Source: Brachionus plicatilis
Lineage: Eukaryota; Rotifera; Eurotatoria; Ploima; Brachionidae
DNA length: 26,973 nt
Direction: 5' to 3'
Assembly (NCBI GenBank): GCA_010279815.1
Contig: QEOQ01000313.1
Location: 2,553 to 29,525, forward strand
The notes under the pieces are model-generated. The model was not told the DNA's origin, did not search any database, and saw only the letters and a program-made list of their open reading frames with translations. Shown here one piece after another: positions 1 to 9,625 of this stretch (its first letter is position 1; each line of letters starts with the position of its first letter). The translations under genes were made by a program, and so were the position numbers.

Positions 1-111
1 AAATTAGAATAAAGTTTAATTTTTAATTTTTTTTTTAATTTCGAATTTAACTCTACAATTTTTTAAGTTTATTGCAAAATAAATTCGAAATTAACGTAAT
101 TGCTCGATTTT

Positions 112-289
112 AGTGACATGTCACTATAGTTGGGTATTCGGCTAAAGTGACATGTCACTATTTATCGAACACTGGTTTTCATTTTGACCTTTTTCGACTA
201 ATGCAACATGTCACTATAGTCGAAAAAGGCCTAAAAATGATTACAAAATGATTTTTACAAAATTTAGTGTCTAAGTTAGTGACATGTCA
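112..289. repeat. Cluster of palindromic AGTGACATGTCACTAT motifs
   Basis: The 16-bp motif AGTGACATGTCACTAT occurs in full at 112-127 and 146-161 and partially at 205-217 and 278-289. Its core TGACATGTCA is a perfect palindrome. Between the copies, 188-200 and 217-229 form a perfect 13-bp inverted repeat (CCTTTTTCGACTA) around the third motif. The cluster lies about 175 bp beyond the end of a Cys-rich open frame on the minus strand (463-597). The same layout is seen in the MULE elements elsewhere in the window, so I infer the terminal or subterminal region of a DNA transposon. Confidence 0.7.
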
Positions 290-462
290 AAAAAAGTAAT
301 TTAGCTATTTTTTATTAGTTTTTGTTTGGATAACGAGAAAGTGTTTAACAATTAAGAATTTTTTTATTTTATTTAGCGAAATTTACGCAAGAATATAAAA
401 TCAGAAATTGACCTTTAAAATTAAAAAAAGCTATTGTCTAAAAATCCTAAAATATTTTTATG

Positions 463-597
463 TTATTTACAGTTTGGACAATAAAATGAATAATTTTGTT
501 TGAAACTCTTTGGCAAACAATTTCCACAAATCCATTTTTTACATCTTTCACATGAAAAACAAGCATCTTTTTCGGAACTAGATTTAAAAAGAGCTAT
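463..597 (-). pseudogene. Cys-cluster zinc-binding C-terminal fragment, probably from a transposase
   Basis: A short open stretch of about 44 codons ends in TAA at 463-465. It holds eight possible metal ligands: DACFSCERCKKWICGNC followed after about 12 residues by CPNC. This spacing resembles the compact treble-clef or PHD/RING-like fingers found at the ends of several transposase families, but I cannot name the family. There is no start codon and a stop lies just upstream (598-600), so it is a fragment or terminal exon. It points towards the palindromic motif cluster at 112-289. That placement suggests the end of a transposase ORF followed by its terminal repeats. Function is inferred from cysteine spacing and position only. 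Confidence 0.4.
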
Positions 598-869
598 TCA
601 TTTAAAAAATGTTTGAGTCCAGTACTATTTTAAAAAATATGCGACTTTGATGGAACTGGTGATCTGGAAAAAAAATTCGACTTGGAAATTTCTACATGTT
701 AATTTGGGCAAAAAAATTTAGATTTATTTAAATTATGTTCAGGATGTTCAGAGTTTTCCATGAACAGGAAATTACATACACCCAATTAAAAAAAAATTCC
801 CAAGATAATTCTTGAAAAATATAAGTAAAAAAATTAATTGATTAATTGATTTAAGTTTCTGATGTAAAG

Positions 870-1640
870 GCGTGTATACTTAAGAACATCATAGAACAAA
901 GTCTAGAATGGAATAGCCTCCTGAATCTTAACTTCATTGACTTCAAGAAAGCCTTTGATAGCATACACATAGAAACCTTGTGAGCGGTATTTAGATCTTA
1001 TGTCCTACCACAGAAGTTTGTTGACTTGATAAAACTCTTACACTAGAAATTAGAGTGTGATTCTGGAAAAGGGAAATTCTGAGAGCTTTAATTATTTATT
1101 ATTAATTATTATTCCTAATATTAATTAACTATGTCATGAAGAAATTAACTGTTAGTGCGAGGGGTATTCAATGGGGATTAACTGCCAAACTTGAAGACTT
1201 AGACTTAGCGGATGATCTGGTGCTAATATCTATTACAGAAACACATATGCATATGAGGACGAAAGATTTGGCGAACAACGCTAAACCAACTGGACTCTAA
1301 TTTAATGGGACCAAAACGAAAGTTATGTGTATAAACACCAAATTGGATACCCCGATTACCATCGATGGTACACAAATCTAGAGTGTAAGTGGATTCACAT
1401 ACTTAGGAAGCACTTTCAGTACAGCGTTGAGAACACACAGAGACATTAAGAATAGACTTGCCTAAGCAAAGAGTGCCTTTGCTAGACTCCGACCAGCATG
1501 GATATCAAACAGTGAAGTGAAACAACATTGATGTACGTAAGTGAATGTTGGGGGATGAGTGAATCTGACAGGAAAAGCCTTAACACCTTCCCTAACACTG
1601 GAAGCCTGCGGAGAATTCTCGGGATACAGTTTTTAAATAA
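870..1640 (+). pseudogene. Degenerate LINE reverse transcriptase (RTE/Craniata-like endonuclease-RT type)
   Basis: Translation gives recognisable non-LTR reverse-transcriptase blocks in order: NFIDFKKAFDSIHIETL (first catalytic Asp block) near 930-980, PQKFVDLIKLL near 1010, GIQWGLTAKLEDLDLADDL (second catalytic pair) near 1165-1220, then TKTKVMCINTK, a TYLGSTFS block, IKNRLAxAKSAFARLRPAW and SLRRILG near 1600. Several in-frame stops and at least one frame change make it dead. The GIxWxLTxKLEDLDxADD signature differs from the PQGSVLGP-type LINEs elsewhere in the window, so it is a separate clade. It is richer in G+C than its flanks, which suits a foreign insertion. The segment between the two catalytic blocks (about 1080-1160) is AT-rich and seems replaced or eroded. 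Confidence 0.8.
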
Positions 1641-1839
1641 ATATTTAAGATTTCTGTGTTATAAAAGTGGTGGTACAAAAGATTTATCAGTTGCTTCAAT
1701 TTACAGAATATGTTTTAGTCGGTACAGATTAAAATTCTGGCGTTTTTTATGTTTTATTTTTAATTTTTGTACTATAATTCACAATGGCCGCAAAAGAGGA
1801 AGATCAAATAAGGCAACAAAAGCTTTATTAATTGATTAA
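1641..1839 (+). other. AT-rich coding-like tail with an AT-hook-like motif, unassigned
   Basis: The frame stays open past the dead LINE and ends in a basic stretch, NGRKRGRSNKATKALLID. GRKRGRS resembles an AT-hook. A comparable RKRGQPKG stretch occurs in the zinc-ribbon relic at 8291-8587, so this may be the remnant of a transposase DNA-binding tail. An alternative start in another frame (acaATGGCC near 1786) gives only a 15-codon peptide. Nothing else is recognisable. Confidence 0.2.
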
Positions 1840-2655
1840 AATTCCTTTTTATTTTATTTAACTGTTTGTTTTTTTTAAATCAATAATGCATTTATTACAA
1901 ATTTTTACAAATTTATTTTAAAAAAATACTGATCAAAATATTTATTATATTAATCAATTAATATATGGTCTATTTTTTTTATTTATTTTTTAATGTTTAA
2001 AATACATTTTTAAAGGCTTTGAGTATTCAAACTCTTAGGCTGAAGATTTTTTTGCTTACTGAGTTAAATTTAAGAAAACTTATTTATTTTTTTATGTTTA
2101 GTCAAATCTTATATTTTTCAGAACTGTGAAGTTTTTTCAATTAGATCGCTTCAATTCAGAAAAACTTTAACTATGAATGTACTTAAGGAATGTACTTTGA
2201 ATGTAAAAACAAGTAGGAAAACACTAGTTACATAAAAATTTTGTGGCAACCATCTAATAGTTAAAAGGCTATTTTTACTATATGTCTTACAGCTCACCAC
2301 ATTTTTACATGATGTAAAAATATGGGAATAAATAATCAATGAATATCTTGGAATAAATATCTTTGATGATTACTACAAATGAAACTAAAAAAACATTGGA
2401 TACTAAATAAAAATTTTAAAAATTTTTTATTTTATTTTTTTCTTCTATTTTTTCCTTTAAATCCTTTCTTTTTAATTCATCATTTTATAAGGACTATGGG
2501 GCTGAAATTTAGTACAAAAAGAGCAAAAATAGACCTAGCTAATGGCTTATGGCTGGTTTTACCAAAATTTCATGGTGTGCATTTTTCAGATATGCTGAAT
2601 TTTAGCTCAAATAAAGGAAAACATTTTGATTAATTTTATTAAAGTTTTTTTATTT
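1840..2655. other. AT-rich intergenic region, nothing supported
   Basis: The stretch is dominated by A/T runs. An 84-codon open frame at 2379-2633 (+) begins with a low-complexity Phe/Leu-rich run typical of translated poly-T and has no recognisable domain, so I do not call it a gene. No RNA gene or inverted terminal repeat is visible. Confidence 0.5.
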
Positions 2656-3237
2656 TTAAAATTCCAATTCAATTCCTGCCAAATGTTTTCGTTTTTGATC
2701 CGATTTATCTATGGTAAAGATTAAATTTGACTTATTAAATATGAGAACTAATGATTTGTCACTACGCGATACTTTGCGCTTTAACCCGCTTATTTTTGTG
2801 TGTTGTTCATCCTGGTTTTTAATTGCACCAAATTCGCTAAAACTTTTGCTTTTCATGCTTTGTCCAAATTTGCCCGAAACTTTCTTTTGATTTTGATCTT
2901 TGTTCAGCAAGTAAAATTGGCTATTGAAATCACTCAAAGGAACAATGTCACCATCTGTCTCGTTCAGCGTGTGAAATAAAACCCTTGAATCTAAATTTTT
3001 AACCTCTCCAAAGCAAAGCTGTTCCTCTTTCTTAATTAAACGTGATTCTCCTTCGGTCAGACTGCCAAGTTCTTGGCTATTGCTCTTTATTGATTCGAAT
3101 TTGTATGATTTTTTCCATAGACTTGATCTCAAGATCCATCGGCCAAAAAAATAAATTGCTAATGAATAAGCAAGAGATGCTACTATTAAAAATAAAACGG
3201 AACAGATTATTAGAAACGTAGCGTCTTCAAGTATCAT
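2656..3237 (-). CDS. Hypothetical single-pass membrane protein
   Basis: A 193-residue ORF starts at ATG (CAT at 3235-3237). A strongly hydrophobic segment at about residues 8-32 (ICSVLFLIVASLAYSLAIYF) is followed by basic residues (GRWILRSSLWKKSYK). This suggests a type III/signal-anchor protein with the charged C-terminal portion in the cytosol. The rest is hydrophilic, Ser/Lys/Glu-rich and probably largely disordered, ending in IELEF. No domain is recognised. Base composition is less extreme than in the flanks and codons look mixed, which supports a genuine gene. An A-rich stretch without a clear TATA box precedes the start. It has no close neighbour on its strand. It could also be the first or only exon of a longer gene. 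Confidence 0.5.
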   Translation of the reverse strand: MILEDATFLIICSVLFLIVASLAYSLAIYFFGRWILRSSLWKKSYKFESIKSNSQELGSLTEGESRLIKKEEQLCFGEVKNLDSRVLFHTLNETDGDIVPLSDFNSQFYLLNKDQNQKKVSGKFGQSMKSKSFSEFGAIKNQDEQHTKISGLKRKVSRSDKSLVLIFNKSNLIFTIDKSDQKRKHLAGIELEF

Positions 3238-4185
3238 TTTATTTTTTCAAAAAAAATAAAATAAAGTAATTTAAATTTTTTTGAAACAATTTTTAGATGA
3301 AATTTGAGTTTTAATCTGTCTTCTTTTTTAGTTCAAGTGTTCTTTAACAAAAGCCATTAAGACAAGAGTGGTTGAAGTATTAATGAAATAATTTTTTTAA
3401 TATTTAATTTTTAATTTTTTTAATCTTTTTGTTGACTTTACAGCATTTCTTTGAATATAACTAAATTAAACCTTGTATTAAAAAAAATTAGAATTTTTTT
3501 GTTGTGTTGAGATATGAAAGCTTCAAGTTTAATCAACGGGCTAGTCCCCTGTCAATAAAAGACCGAATAACAATTCATTTATTCGAATAAAATTTCAATT
3601 TAATACATTTTTAATAAAAAGAATAAAATTAAAATTTAGTTTAATTGTGTATTAAAAAAATTAAAAAAATAGCTAAAAAAATTTAAGATTTTAGTGCTTA
3701 AATTAAAATTTTTTAATTTATTAAGTTAATATTGTTAAATATTGAATGATTAAATGTAGAAAATTTCAACATTGATCTCTTTATCACAAAGCTATCAATT
3801 AATCTCGAATAAAAATATCCAAATGTTTTTTCTCGTTTAATTGTTTTTGACTTAAATTACTTGAGTCATTTTTTATCAATTGAACTTTAAGATTTTAAGA
3901 TTAATTATGATAAAACAATACTTTATAAAAAGAAGAAAGCATATTATTTAAAATTCTATGCTGTAAAGCATATTAATTGTACTTTTCTAAAAAATTGTTT
4001 ATATCATTGTAGTTTTGATAATCATATTTGGAATTAAAAAACTTAAATATTGCAAAATAATAGCTTTTAGTCAGTTTGATTATGACATCCTTTGAGAAAT
4101 AACACAAAAGATATGAGCAATAATCAAAATAAAAGATTTGAAAAATTTTATTTTTACTGATGTTGATAGATAGAAGAGTCGTTTA
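3238..4185. other. AT-rich intergenic region, nothing supported
   Basis: Only A/T-rich sequence with short direct and inverted runs was seen. A small less AT-rich patch near 3535-3575 (ACGGGCTAGTCCCCTGTC) is unexplained. No ORF with recognisable content was found. Confidence 0.5.
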
Positions 4186-4189
4186 TGGA

Positions 4190-4236
4190 CAGACTTGTTT
4201 TTTAAGTCCCAAGTCTTAGGTCAAGTCAAGTCAATG
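4190..4236 (+). repeat. Orphan hAT-type terminal sequence with CAAGTC motifs
   Basis: The segment begins CAGACTTGTTTT and continues with several AAGTC/CAAGTC hexamers. It closely resembles the ends of the 423-bp hAT-type MITE at 12857-13279, which begin CAGAGTTGTTT and carry CAAGTC motifs. No matching opposite end was found nearby, and the LINE tail at about 4312 lies just downstream. It therefore looks like one surviving terminus of a related element. Confidence 0.5.
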
Positions 4237-4311
4237 ATTTAATAATCCATATTTGATACCAATAAAGTAGTTGCTTCCAAATTCCTGGCAGTTAATCTTG
4301 ACCGATGTGGT

Positions 4312-5484
4312 CTGTTAATAATAATAATAATAATAATAATATAAGTTACAACAAGCTAGCAAGCTAGTTTTGCGAAGATGAGAAACAGTAGGATCCCATC
4401 TATGGTAACTGTGGTTTGTACATTGTGTTTAGAGCACAGTCACTTCCAGCTCTGCCTTCATCATACTGAAGATTGATTATTCCTTAGGTCACCATTTCCT
4501 CGTATCGATTCTACCGAGCCTCAGGACTTCATCAATGGTAGGTTTCTCCTTACGCCTGTACTTATCTAGTCTGTTCTTGAATTGGTTGACGGATATGGAT
4601 TGCACGATCTCTTGGGGTAGGGCGTTCCATGGCATAGTCACTCTTTAAGTGAAAAAGTGCTCTCTCAATTGGCTGTTGGCTGGGACTGGTCGGACAAAGC
4701 TGTGCTGGTTGGAGCTTCTTCTTGTTCTACCGTTGACTTTGACAGACGGGGCTATGTGCCAGTTTACAATGTTGGTGCCTGTGTAACATTTATAGAATTG
4801 AATAAGATCACCTCTCGTCCTCCTTTCCTCCAGGGAGGTCAAATTTAGTTTCACCAGTCTCTCACTGTAGTCAAAATTTTTAAACTGTTTGACCAGTTTG
4901 GTAGCTCTCCTTTGGACATTCTCTATGGAGGTGATGTCTCTCCTTAGATGTGGTGACCAGGCCACGGCGGCGTATTCTAGATGTGGGCGGACAAAGGTGG
5001 TGTAGAGGGTTCTGAAGATGGTCGGTGTCCAGCATTTGAATGTCTTTCTAAGGATACTTAGTGCACTTGTTGCTTTTGACACCGCATTCGATATCTGGTT
5101 CCCCGATTTCAAGTTGGAGGATAACATAATGCCAAGGTCACGTTCCACTTCAGTATATTCCAGGACGTGTCTGTTTGAGGAATCTGTATTTTTCATGGTG
5201 AGTTGTGGTCTAGTACAGCTTTTCTTACTTATTTCCATGACTTTGCATTTATCCGGGTAGAACAACATACGGCATTCATTGGCCCAGTCGACAAGGGCGT
5301 CTAGGTCTTTCTGGACAAGCTCAAGGTCAACGCTTTTTTTAATCACCCCGATAAGTTTTCTGTCATCTGCAAAAAGCTTGATAATGTGATTGACAACTGC
5401 CGGCATGTCATTTATGAAGATGACGAAGAGGAGAGGTCCGAGGACGCTCCCCTGAGGGACTCCACTGGTTAATATAACTAGATA
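4312..5484 (-). pseudogene. 5'-truncated LINE, reverse-transcriptase C-terminal half (CR1/L2/Jockey-like)
   Basis: The frame can be read from about 5484: SGVPQGSVLGPLLFVIFIND (RT block 4), KLFADD (catalytic Asp pair), DKCKVM, ERDLGIMLS, VRPHLEYAAVAWSP, NVQRRATKLV and RRTRGDLIQFYK. A TAA at 4645-4647 stops the frame after REHFFT. The same frame continues downstream with RVTMPWNALPQEIVQS and IDEVLRLGRIDTRKW to a stop at 4489-4491, so a single nonsense change is the main lesion. The element runs on to an (ATT)n tract at 4317-4341, which on the minus strand is a microsatellite-type 3' tail. Truncation is at the 5' side, with no endonuclease domain. G+C is clearly above the flanks, consistent with a young insertion. 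Confidence 0.9.
4317..4341. repeat. (ATA)n/(TAT)n microsatellite, LINE 3' tail
   Basis: About eight perfect trinucleotide units lie exactly at the 3' end of the minus-strand LINE. A comparable TATTTATTTATTATTATT tract ends the plus-strand LINE near 16605-16630, which suggests a shared tail type. Confidence 0.8.
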
Positions 5485-5716
5485 TAGAAAAAAATTATTT
5501 CAACTGGTCCTGATGAAGCAGGTATTGATAAAAATGTTTGTGCAAGTCATAACTTTGACTTAAAAAAAAATTTAAGACAAGTCATATAGTGCCCCAGATG
5601 ATAAGGGTAAGTCGGAGGTCTTTTTATCCTCTAATTCAAGAGTCTCTGGGAGAAAAAGTAGATCAGATATTGTCAAATGCCTACCAACTTTTATAGATGA
5701 GATATTAAGCTATTAA
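5485..5716 (+). other. Coding-like stretch of unknown origin, frame-broken
   Basis: One plus-strand frame reads STGPDEAGIDKNVCASHNF through to a stop near 5590. A second frame reads SAPDDKGKSEVFLSSNSRVS, then GRKSRSDIVKCLPTFIDEIL, to a stop near 5715. Both are less AT-rich than the surroundings and look like real protein rather than translated A/T runs. A TTTAAG acceptor-like sequence precedes the second part, so it could be the last exon of an unrecognised host gene. A decayed transposon is equally possible. I do not recognise either sequence. Confidence 0.2.
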
Positions 5717-6810
5717 TTAAAAAAAAATTAGGCGGGTTGGTCGCTTTTTGATCGAGGAATTAACTTTTTTGTTGTTCCTTCCCGACTTACCTTTACATTT
5801 ACTTTTAAATCTTTTTTTAAATAGAGATAATTGATAAATTAAAAAATTATTTCAAATTTGATCATTTTATTTTCTAAATTTTTATAATTCTAAAGTATAT
5901 ACAGGTTTTCGTGTTACGAATTGACAAAATTCAAGGGGTTTTATTTTAAAAGGTCCTCAAAAATACAAAAATTTTAATTTAAAGTATGGTGGTATTTGTG
6001 ATTGAAATCAACAAAATAGATCAATAGAATTGTAGTTTAATGGAAAAAAATACCAATTAGGAATCGTGTTAAACTAGTACTACAACTATACTATGGCCAG
6101 AATATTTATTTATTTATTATTTTTTATTTTTAATAATTTTTTTTTTTTACATTTAAAACTAAAATACCAATTCACATATTATTTTTACCAATTCACATAG
6201 TATAGAAAATAATGAAAAGACAAAAACAAAAAATTGAAAAAAAAATTTAATTTAATAAGGAAATTTGCTTAATTCAGTAAAATAATTAATTATTCCTTTT
6301 AGTAAAAAAGTAATTCAATTTTTCTGTATTGAAACGATCGAATTGAAATGAACTTCACAGCCCCAAAATTCAATTAAGATTTATTTAAAAAGCTAAACAA
6401 GGCTTTAAATATGAAAGTCATGCGAAGATTTTTACCATTGAATTTAAGAATCAAGAATTATGTTTCAATTATGTTCTACTATTTTAGACTAAGATCAAGA
6501 AAATCTTAATTAAAACGGCAAACAAAATTTCATTCGGTATAGATTTATTTAAAGAAAATAAATAAAAAAAAATAAAATATCAACGTTTTCTGAAAAATTT
6601 AATTCACCAATCAACCAAAGTTAAATTTTGTTTGTGTTTTTATTTATAAATCTAAGAAATTTTGATTACATTCTTTTGATTTTTTAATGTTTATTTATAT
6701 AAAATTTTAGAAAATAAATGGCAGCTTTTGTATTCATAATTTTTCCTTGTTTATTTTTTTCTTCAAATTACTCAAAAAATGTTTTTTAAATCTACGTGTT
6801 TTAAAGTTCC
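5717..6810. other. AT-rich intergenic region, nothing supported
   Basis: Very A/T-rich sequence with many homopolymer runs. A patch near 5730-5770 (GGCGGGTTGGTCGC) stands out slightly but has no recognised structure. No ORF or RNA gene is evident. Confidence 0.5.
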
Positions 6811-6815
6811 AAAAA

Positions 6816-6825
6816 TATATAAATA
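6816..6825 (+). promoter_or_regulatory. TATA box of the proline-rich microprotein gene
   Basis: TATATAAATA lies 77 bp upstream of the ATG at 6903, and the intervening leader has no other ATG. A TCAGT motif, resembling an initiator, occurs at 6893-6897, but the usual TATA-to-start spacing would place initiation nearer 6847. Confidence 0.55.
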
Positions 6826-6902
6826 AGAGCAAAATCAAAAAATTGTTTCATCAACTAAAGTTGTACAAAAACAAAAATAAATAAGCTCTCAATCAGTCCA
6901 AA

Positions 6903-7082
6903 ATGTGCAAAAGACGATCTTATTGTTGCTGTGTTCCAGTTGTCCCATTACTCTCACCATCACCAGTTCCAATTGTTCCATTAATGCCAGCTCTACCAAT
7001 ACCTCACCCACTTCTAGTTGCTCCACTGATGCATGGACTTCCGTTGGTTCCACCCTTTGGATTGCATGGATTCCCATATTAG
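6903..7082 (+). CDS. Proline-rich, Cys-headed microprotein (59 aa)
   Basis: A compact ORF starts at the first ATG after a TATA box (6816-6825) and ends at TAG (7080-7082). A polyadenylation-type AATAAA lies at 7142-7147. The product begins MCKRRSYCCC, a basic and Cys-rich head suited to acylation or metal binding. The rest is almost entirely Pro, Leu, Val, Met and Ile with proline every two to four residues (PVVPLLSPSPVPIVPLMP), ending LHGFPY. No signal peptide is evident. The gene body is markedly richer in G+C than its flanks. Overlapping frames on both strands are also open for about 60 codons but have no plausible start context or composition. I recognise no family. A structural or membrane-associated proline-rich peptide is a guess. 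Confidence 0.6.
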   Translation: MCKRRSYCCCVPVVPLLSPSPVPIVPLMPALPIPHPLLVAPLMHGLPLVPPFGLHGFPY

Positions 7083-7141
7083 TAATTTAAATGTTCCTTT
7101 TGTTCATTATTTTATTTAGTAAATTTCATATAATCATTTGA

Positions 7142-7147
7142 AATAAA
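7142..7147 (+). terminator. Polyadenylation signal AATAAA for the microprotein gene
   Basis: A canonical hexamer lies 60 bp after the stop codon of the proline-rich ORF. In such AT-rich DNA the hexamer is common by chance, so only its position supports it. Confidence 0.4.
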
Positions 7148-7149
7148 TT

Positions 7150-8093
7150 AATTTACAATTATAAATTAAATAATTTAAATCAATTCCTTTTTGCCTAAAC
7201 ACTTTATTTTTCTTTACAAAAAAATATTTATGAAATCGAATTTTGTTTTTGGAAAAAAAATTGAAACTTGAATAAATAGAAAATTTGAAAAACTATTGAA
7301 AAAATATTCGAATAAAATCTTGAATATAAAATAAATTTGAATCAAGATTTGATTTATTTTTATTTTTTGAATTTAAATCCCAAAGATATCTATTTTTAAA
7401 TTAAAATTCGAGTTTGACTTAAATTTAAAAAGCAACTTGAATTTCAGATAAATTTATTTAGAAAAAAATAAAATTTGAATAAAATTTTTGAAAAGTTAAC
7501 TATTTGAATAATTATTTTTTTTTACTCTTGTAGCACTGGTTTAATCAGAAAAACTATTTTCAGGTGCTGGATAAGGTTAATAGAACTGTCGCTGTGAAAG
7601 AGTTGACTGGTTAAAATCTGGCTAGTTTTAGTATTCAAGTGGAATTGAAATTTAATTTATTTAATTGATTCGTTTTTAATTTATTTTTTCAAATATTAAA
7701 TCGATTATTTATTATATTCAGTATTTGATTCAAAAATTTTCTTTTTTCAAATTTTAATTCGAATATTTTAGAGATTCTAACTAAAAATTTTCAATTCGAA
7801 ATTAAAAATTGATTGAATTGATTATCAAGTATATGTTTCAAACTTATTTATATTGTAGAATATTTAGATTGTAGAATATAAAGAAGGAACTAACTTTTTA
7901 TTCGTTGATGTTTAAAAAGAAAGGAAAAAAATGATATTATAATAAAATTACATATAAGAACTTTCTGATGTAATTTTTTAATTTAGGATCTTTCGGGTCT
8001 TGACTGCTTATTTAGCGAATTAAACTCTTCTTTTTGTCATTCTCATTGCATGGATATCTATTTTTCAGTCTACTTGATTAGGACTTTATTAGT
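7150..8093. other. AT-rich intergenic region, nothing supported
   Basis: Long A/T runs. A short less AT-rich stretch near 7560-7640 has no recognisable coding or structural content. Confidence 0.5.
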
Positions 8094-8312
8094 TCTCATA
8101 CACCAAATTTTAAATAAAATACCCCAAATTTTTAATTTTTTACCCCAAATTTATTAGAATAACACCAAAAACAAAATAATAAAATAAAAATATAAAATGA
8201 CACTATTTTTTTCACATTATCACCTAATTTAATAGAAATACACCAAATTTATTAAAAAAAAAAAATTTTATTCAATTTTACCACAAAAATTTAAATTTTT
8301 CCACATTTGTTT
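8094..8312 (-). repeat. Terminal array of ACACCAAATTT / ACCCCAAATTT motifs
   Basis: Short units related to AYACCCCAAATTT / ACACCAAATTT recur about eight times, for example near 8100, 8121, 8141, 8162 and 8231, separated by A/T spacers. Read on the minus strand they become TTTGGGGTA and TTTGGTGTA units. The array follows the stop codon of the zinc-ribbon relic at 8291-8587. A matching array with the same order of units follows a homologous zinc ribbon at 20690-20815, so both are the same end of one transposon family. Confidence 0.75.
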
Positions 8313-8587
8313 AAGCAAGCCCAGTATCTTCTTTTAATCATTTTTGCACCACATTTATCACACAACTTTTCTTCAGCTTGTATGTTTGAAACAATTCTCA
8401 GTCTTTTGGATACATTTTCTTCAATTGGATTACTTGCATCATCATCATCTGAATCAATACCTTTTGGTGCTAAATTTGATGATCGAGTCTCTTTCGGTTG
8501 ATGTTCCAGGGCTCCAACTGTACCTTTTGGTTGTCCTCTTTTTCTATTAGCTTGTATCTATTAGCTTGTACCCGCAGAACTAGACAT
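8291..8587 (-). pseudogene. AT-hook plus zinc-ribbon protein relic of a DNA transposon
   Basis: From an ATG at 8585-8587 the frame meets TAA TAG after eight codons, beside a 14-bp tandem duplication (ATACAAGCTAATAG). It then stays open to TAA at 8291-8293. The open part reads ANRKRGQPKG (AT-hook-like), an acidic DSDDDDAS stretch and KRLRIV. It ends in a four-cysteine ribbon CDKCGAKMIKRRYWAC followed by NKCG. The ribbon matches residue for residue in its cysteines and much of its context with CDQCGAQMKKRSYLAC..NKCG at 20523-20684. Both are followed by the same terminal motif array. I infer the C-terminal or accessory DNA-binding part of an element-encoded protein. It is dead or lacks its N-terminal exon here. 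Confidence 0.6.
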
Positions 8588-8599
8588 TTTGATTTGATG

Positions 8600-9260
8600 A
8601 AATGAAGTTTATTTATTTTTTTATTTATTTGTTAACTGTACCGTGCTTAAGCTCCTTGATTAGTCGGAATTAAGAAAAAGATAAAAAAGTTATAGTATAA
8701 AAATTTGAATTTTGAAATATCATTTTTATACTTTAAAAAAATGATTCAAAACTTTCTATTAAAATACAACAATATTGTTAGTTCTTCTGTGTTTTCTCAA
8801 CCTTACTTGTTCCTCAATAAAAAAAGAATATTACTATAATTCAAAAAATAATTGCGTAATTATATTTCAAATTTTAACATGCTTAAGTATTGAGTTTAAA
8901 TTAAACAACGTAATTTCAACATTTCAAAAAAATTAAATAGAAAAAAAAAACTTGCCAATTAGGCTTTATTAATTAACCACAAATAACTGTCAAAATTAAA
9001 TAATCAAATATCTTTTTATAATTTCAGGAATAAAATATTTTTTTTGTTCTGTGATAGTGCTTCCAACTGACGGAACAAGTTTCTTTAATAGGACAGTTGT
9101 TGTAAGAAAATTTTGTTTTAAATGATTTGAAAAGGAAAGGATAATTCACCTGATTGAAAATTTTTTTTGTTTTAAAAAATAATAAATCTGGTTTCTTTTT
9201 AAATTATTATAGATTTTTTATTTATGAATTTTTACAAAATTTAAACTTAATAAATATTTC
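8600..9260. other. AT-rich intergenic region, nothing supported
   Basis: A/T-rich sequence with no recognisable ORF, RNA gene or terminal repeat. Confidence 0.5.
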
Positions 9261-9265
9261 AAAAA

Positions 9266-9510
9266 AAAAGTCCAAGTCCAGGCTTTAAGACCAACTGACC
9301 AAATGGTCTCAAAATCTATTAATTAAATGGGTTTTTTTTTCGATGAAAATTAAGACCGACTGGTCATGAAATTGATCAGCCCCAAATTAATAATGATAAT
9401 TTAAATTTTTTAATTTTTATTTAAAAAAAAAAGAAAATAATTTTAAAGAACCAACAATTTGAAAAATTCAATTTCTGGCCGGACCATTTTGGAACTGGAA
9501 CCGTGAATTT
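9266..9510. repeat. Possible decayed MITE with short palindromes
   Basis: GTCCAAGTCCAGG near 9270 resembles the GTCCAAGTCCGG subterminal region of the hAT-type MITE at 12857-13279. GACCAAATGGTC (about 9297) and GACCGACTGGTC (about 9354) are short palindromes. GGCCGGACCATTTTGG near 9479 may be a degraded inverted partner. Boundaries and target duplication are not visible. Confidence 0.3.
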
Positions 9511-9625
9511 TTTAAGCTAATTTTTTGTCACTTGTGTTCTCATTTAATTAATAATGATTTACATTTTATTTATTTTATTTTCTAATTTAACAAAAGATCT
9601 TAAAGATCAAAAAATGCTTTTTCTT

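Noticed and set aside
2379..2633. 84-codon plus-strand open frame
   Set aside because: Its first third is a Phe/Leu run from poly-T. The rest has no recognisable domain and no promoter signal.
6889..7090. Open frames on both strands overlapping the proline-rich ORF
   Set aside because: The first-ATG frame at 6903 has the better start context, TATA spacing and a coherent composition. The others look like shadows of the same G+C-rich island.
8307..8550. Two plus-strand open frames
   Set aside because: Both are antisense to the zinc-ribbon relic. Their His/Leu-rich runs come from its reverse complement.
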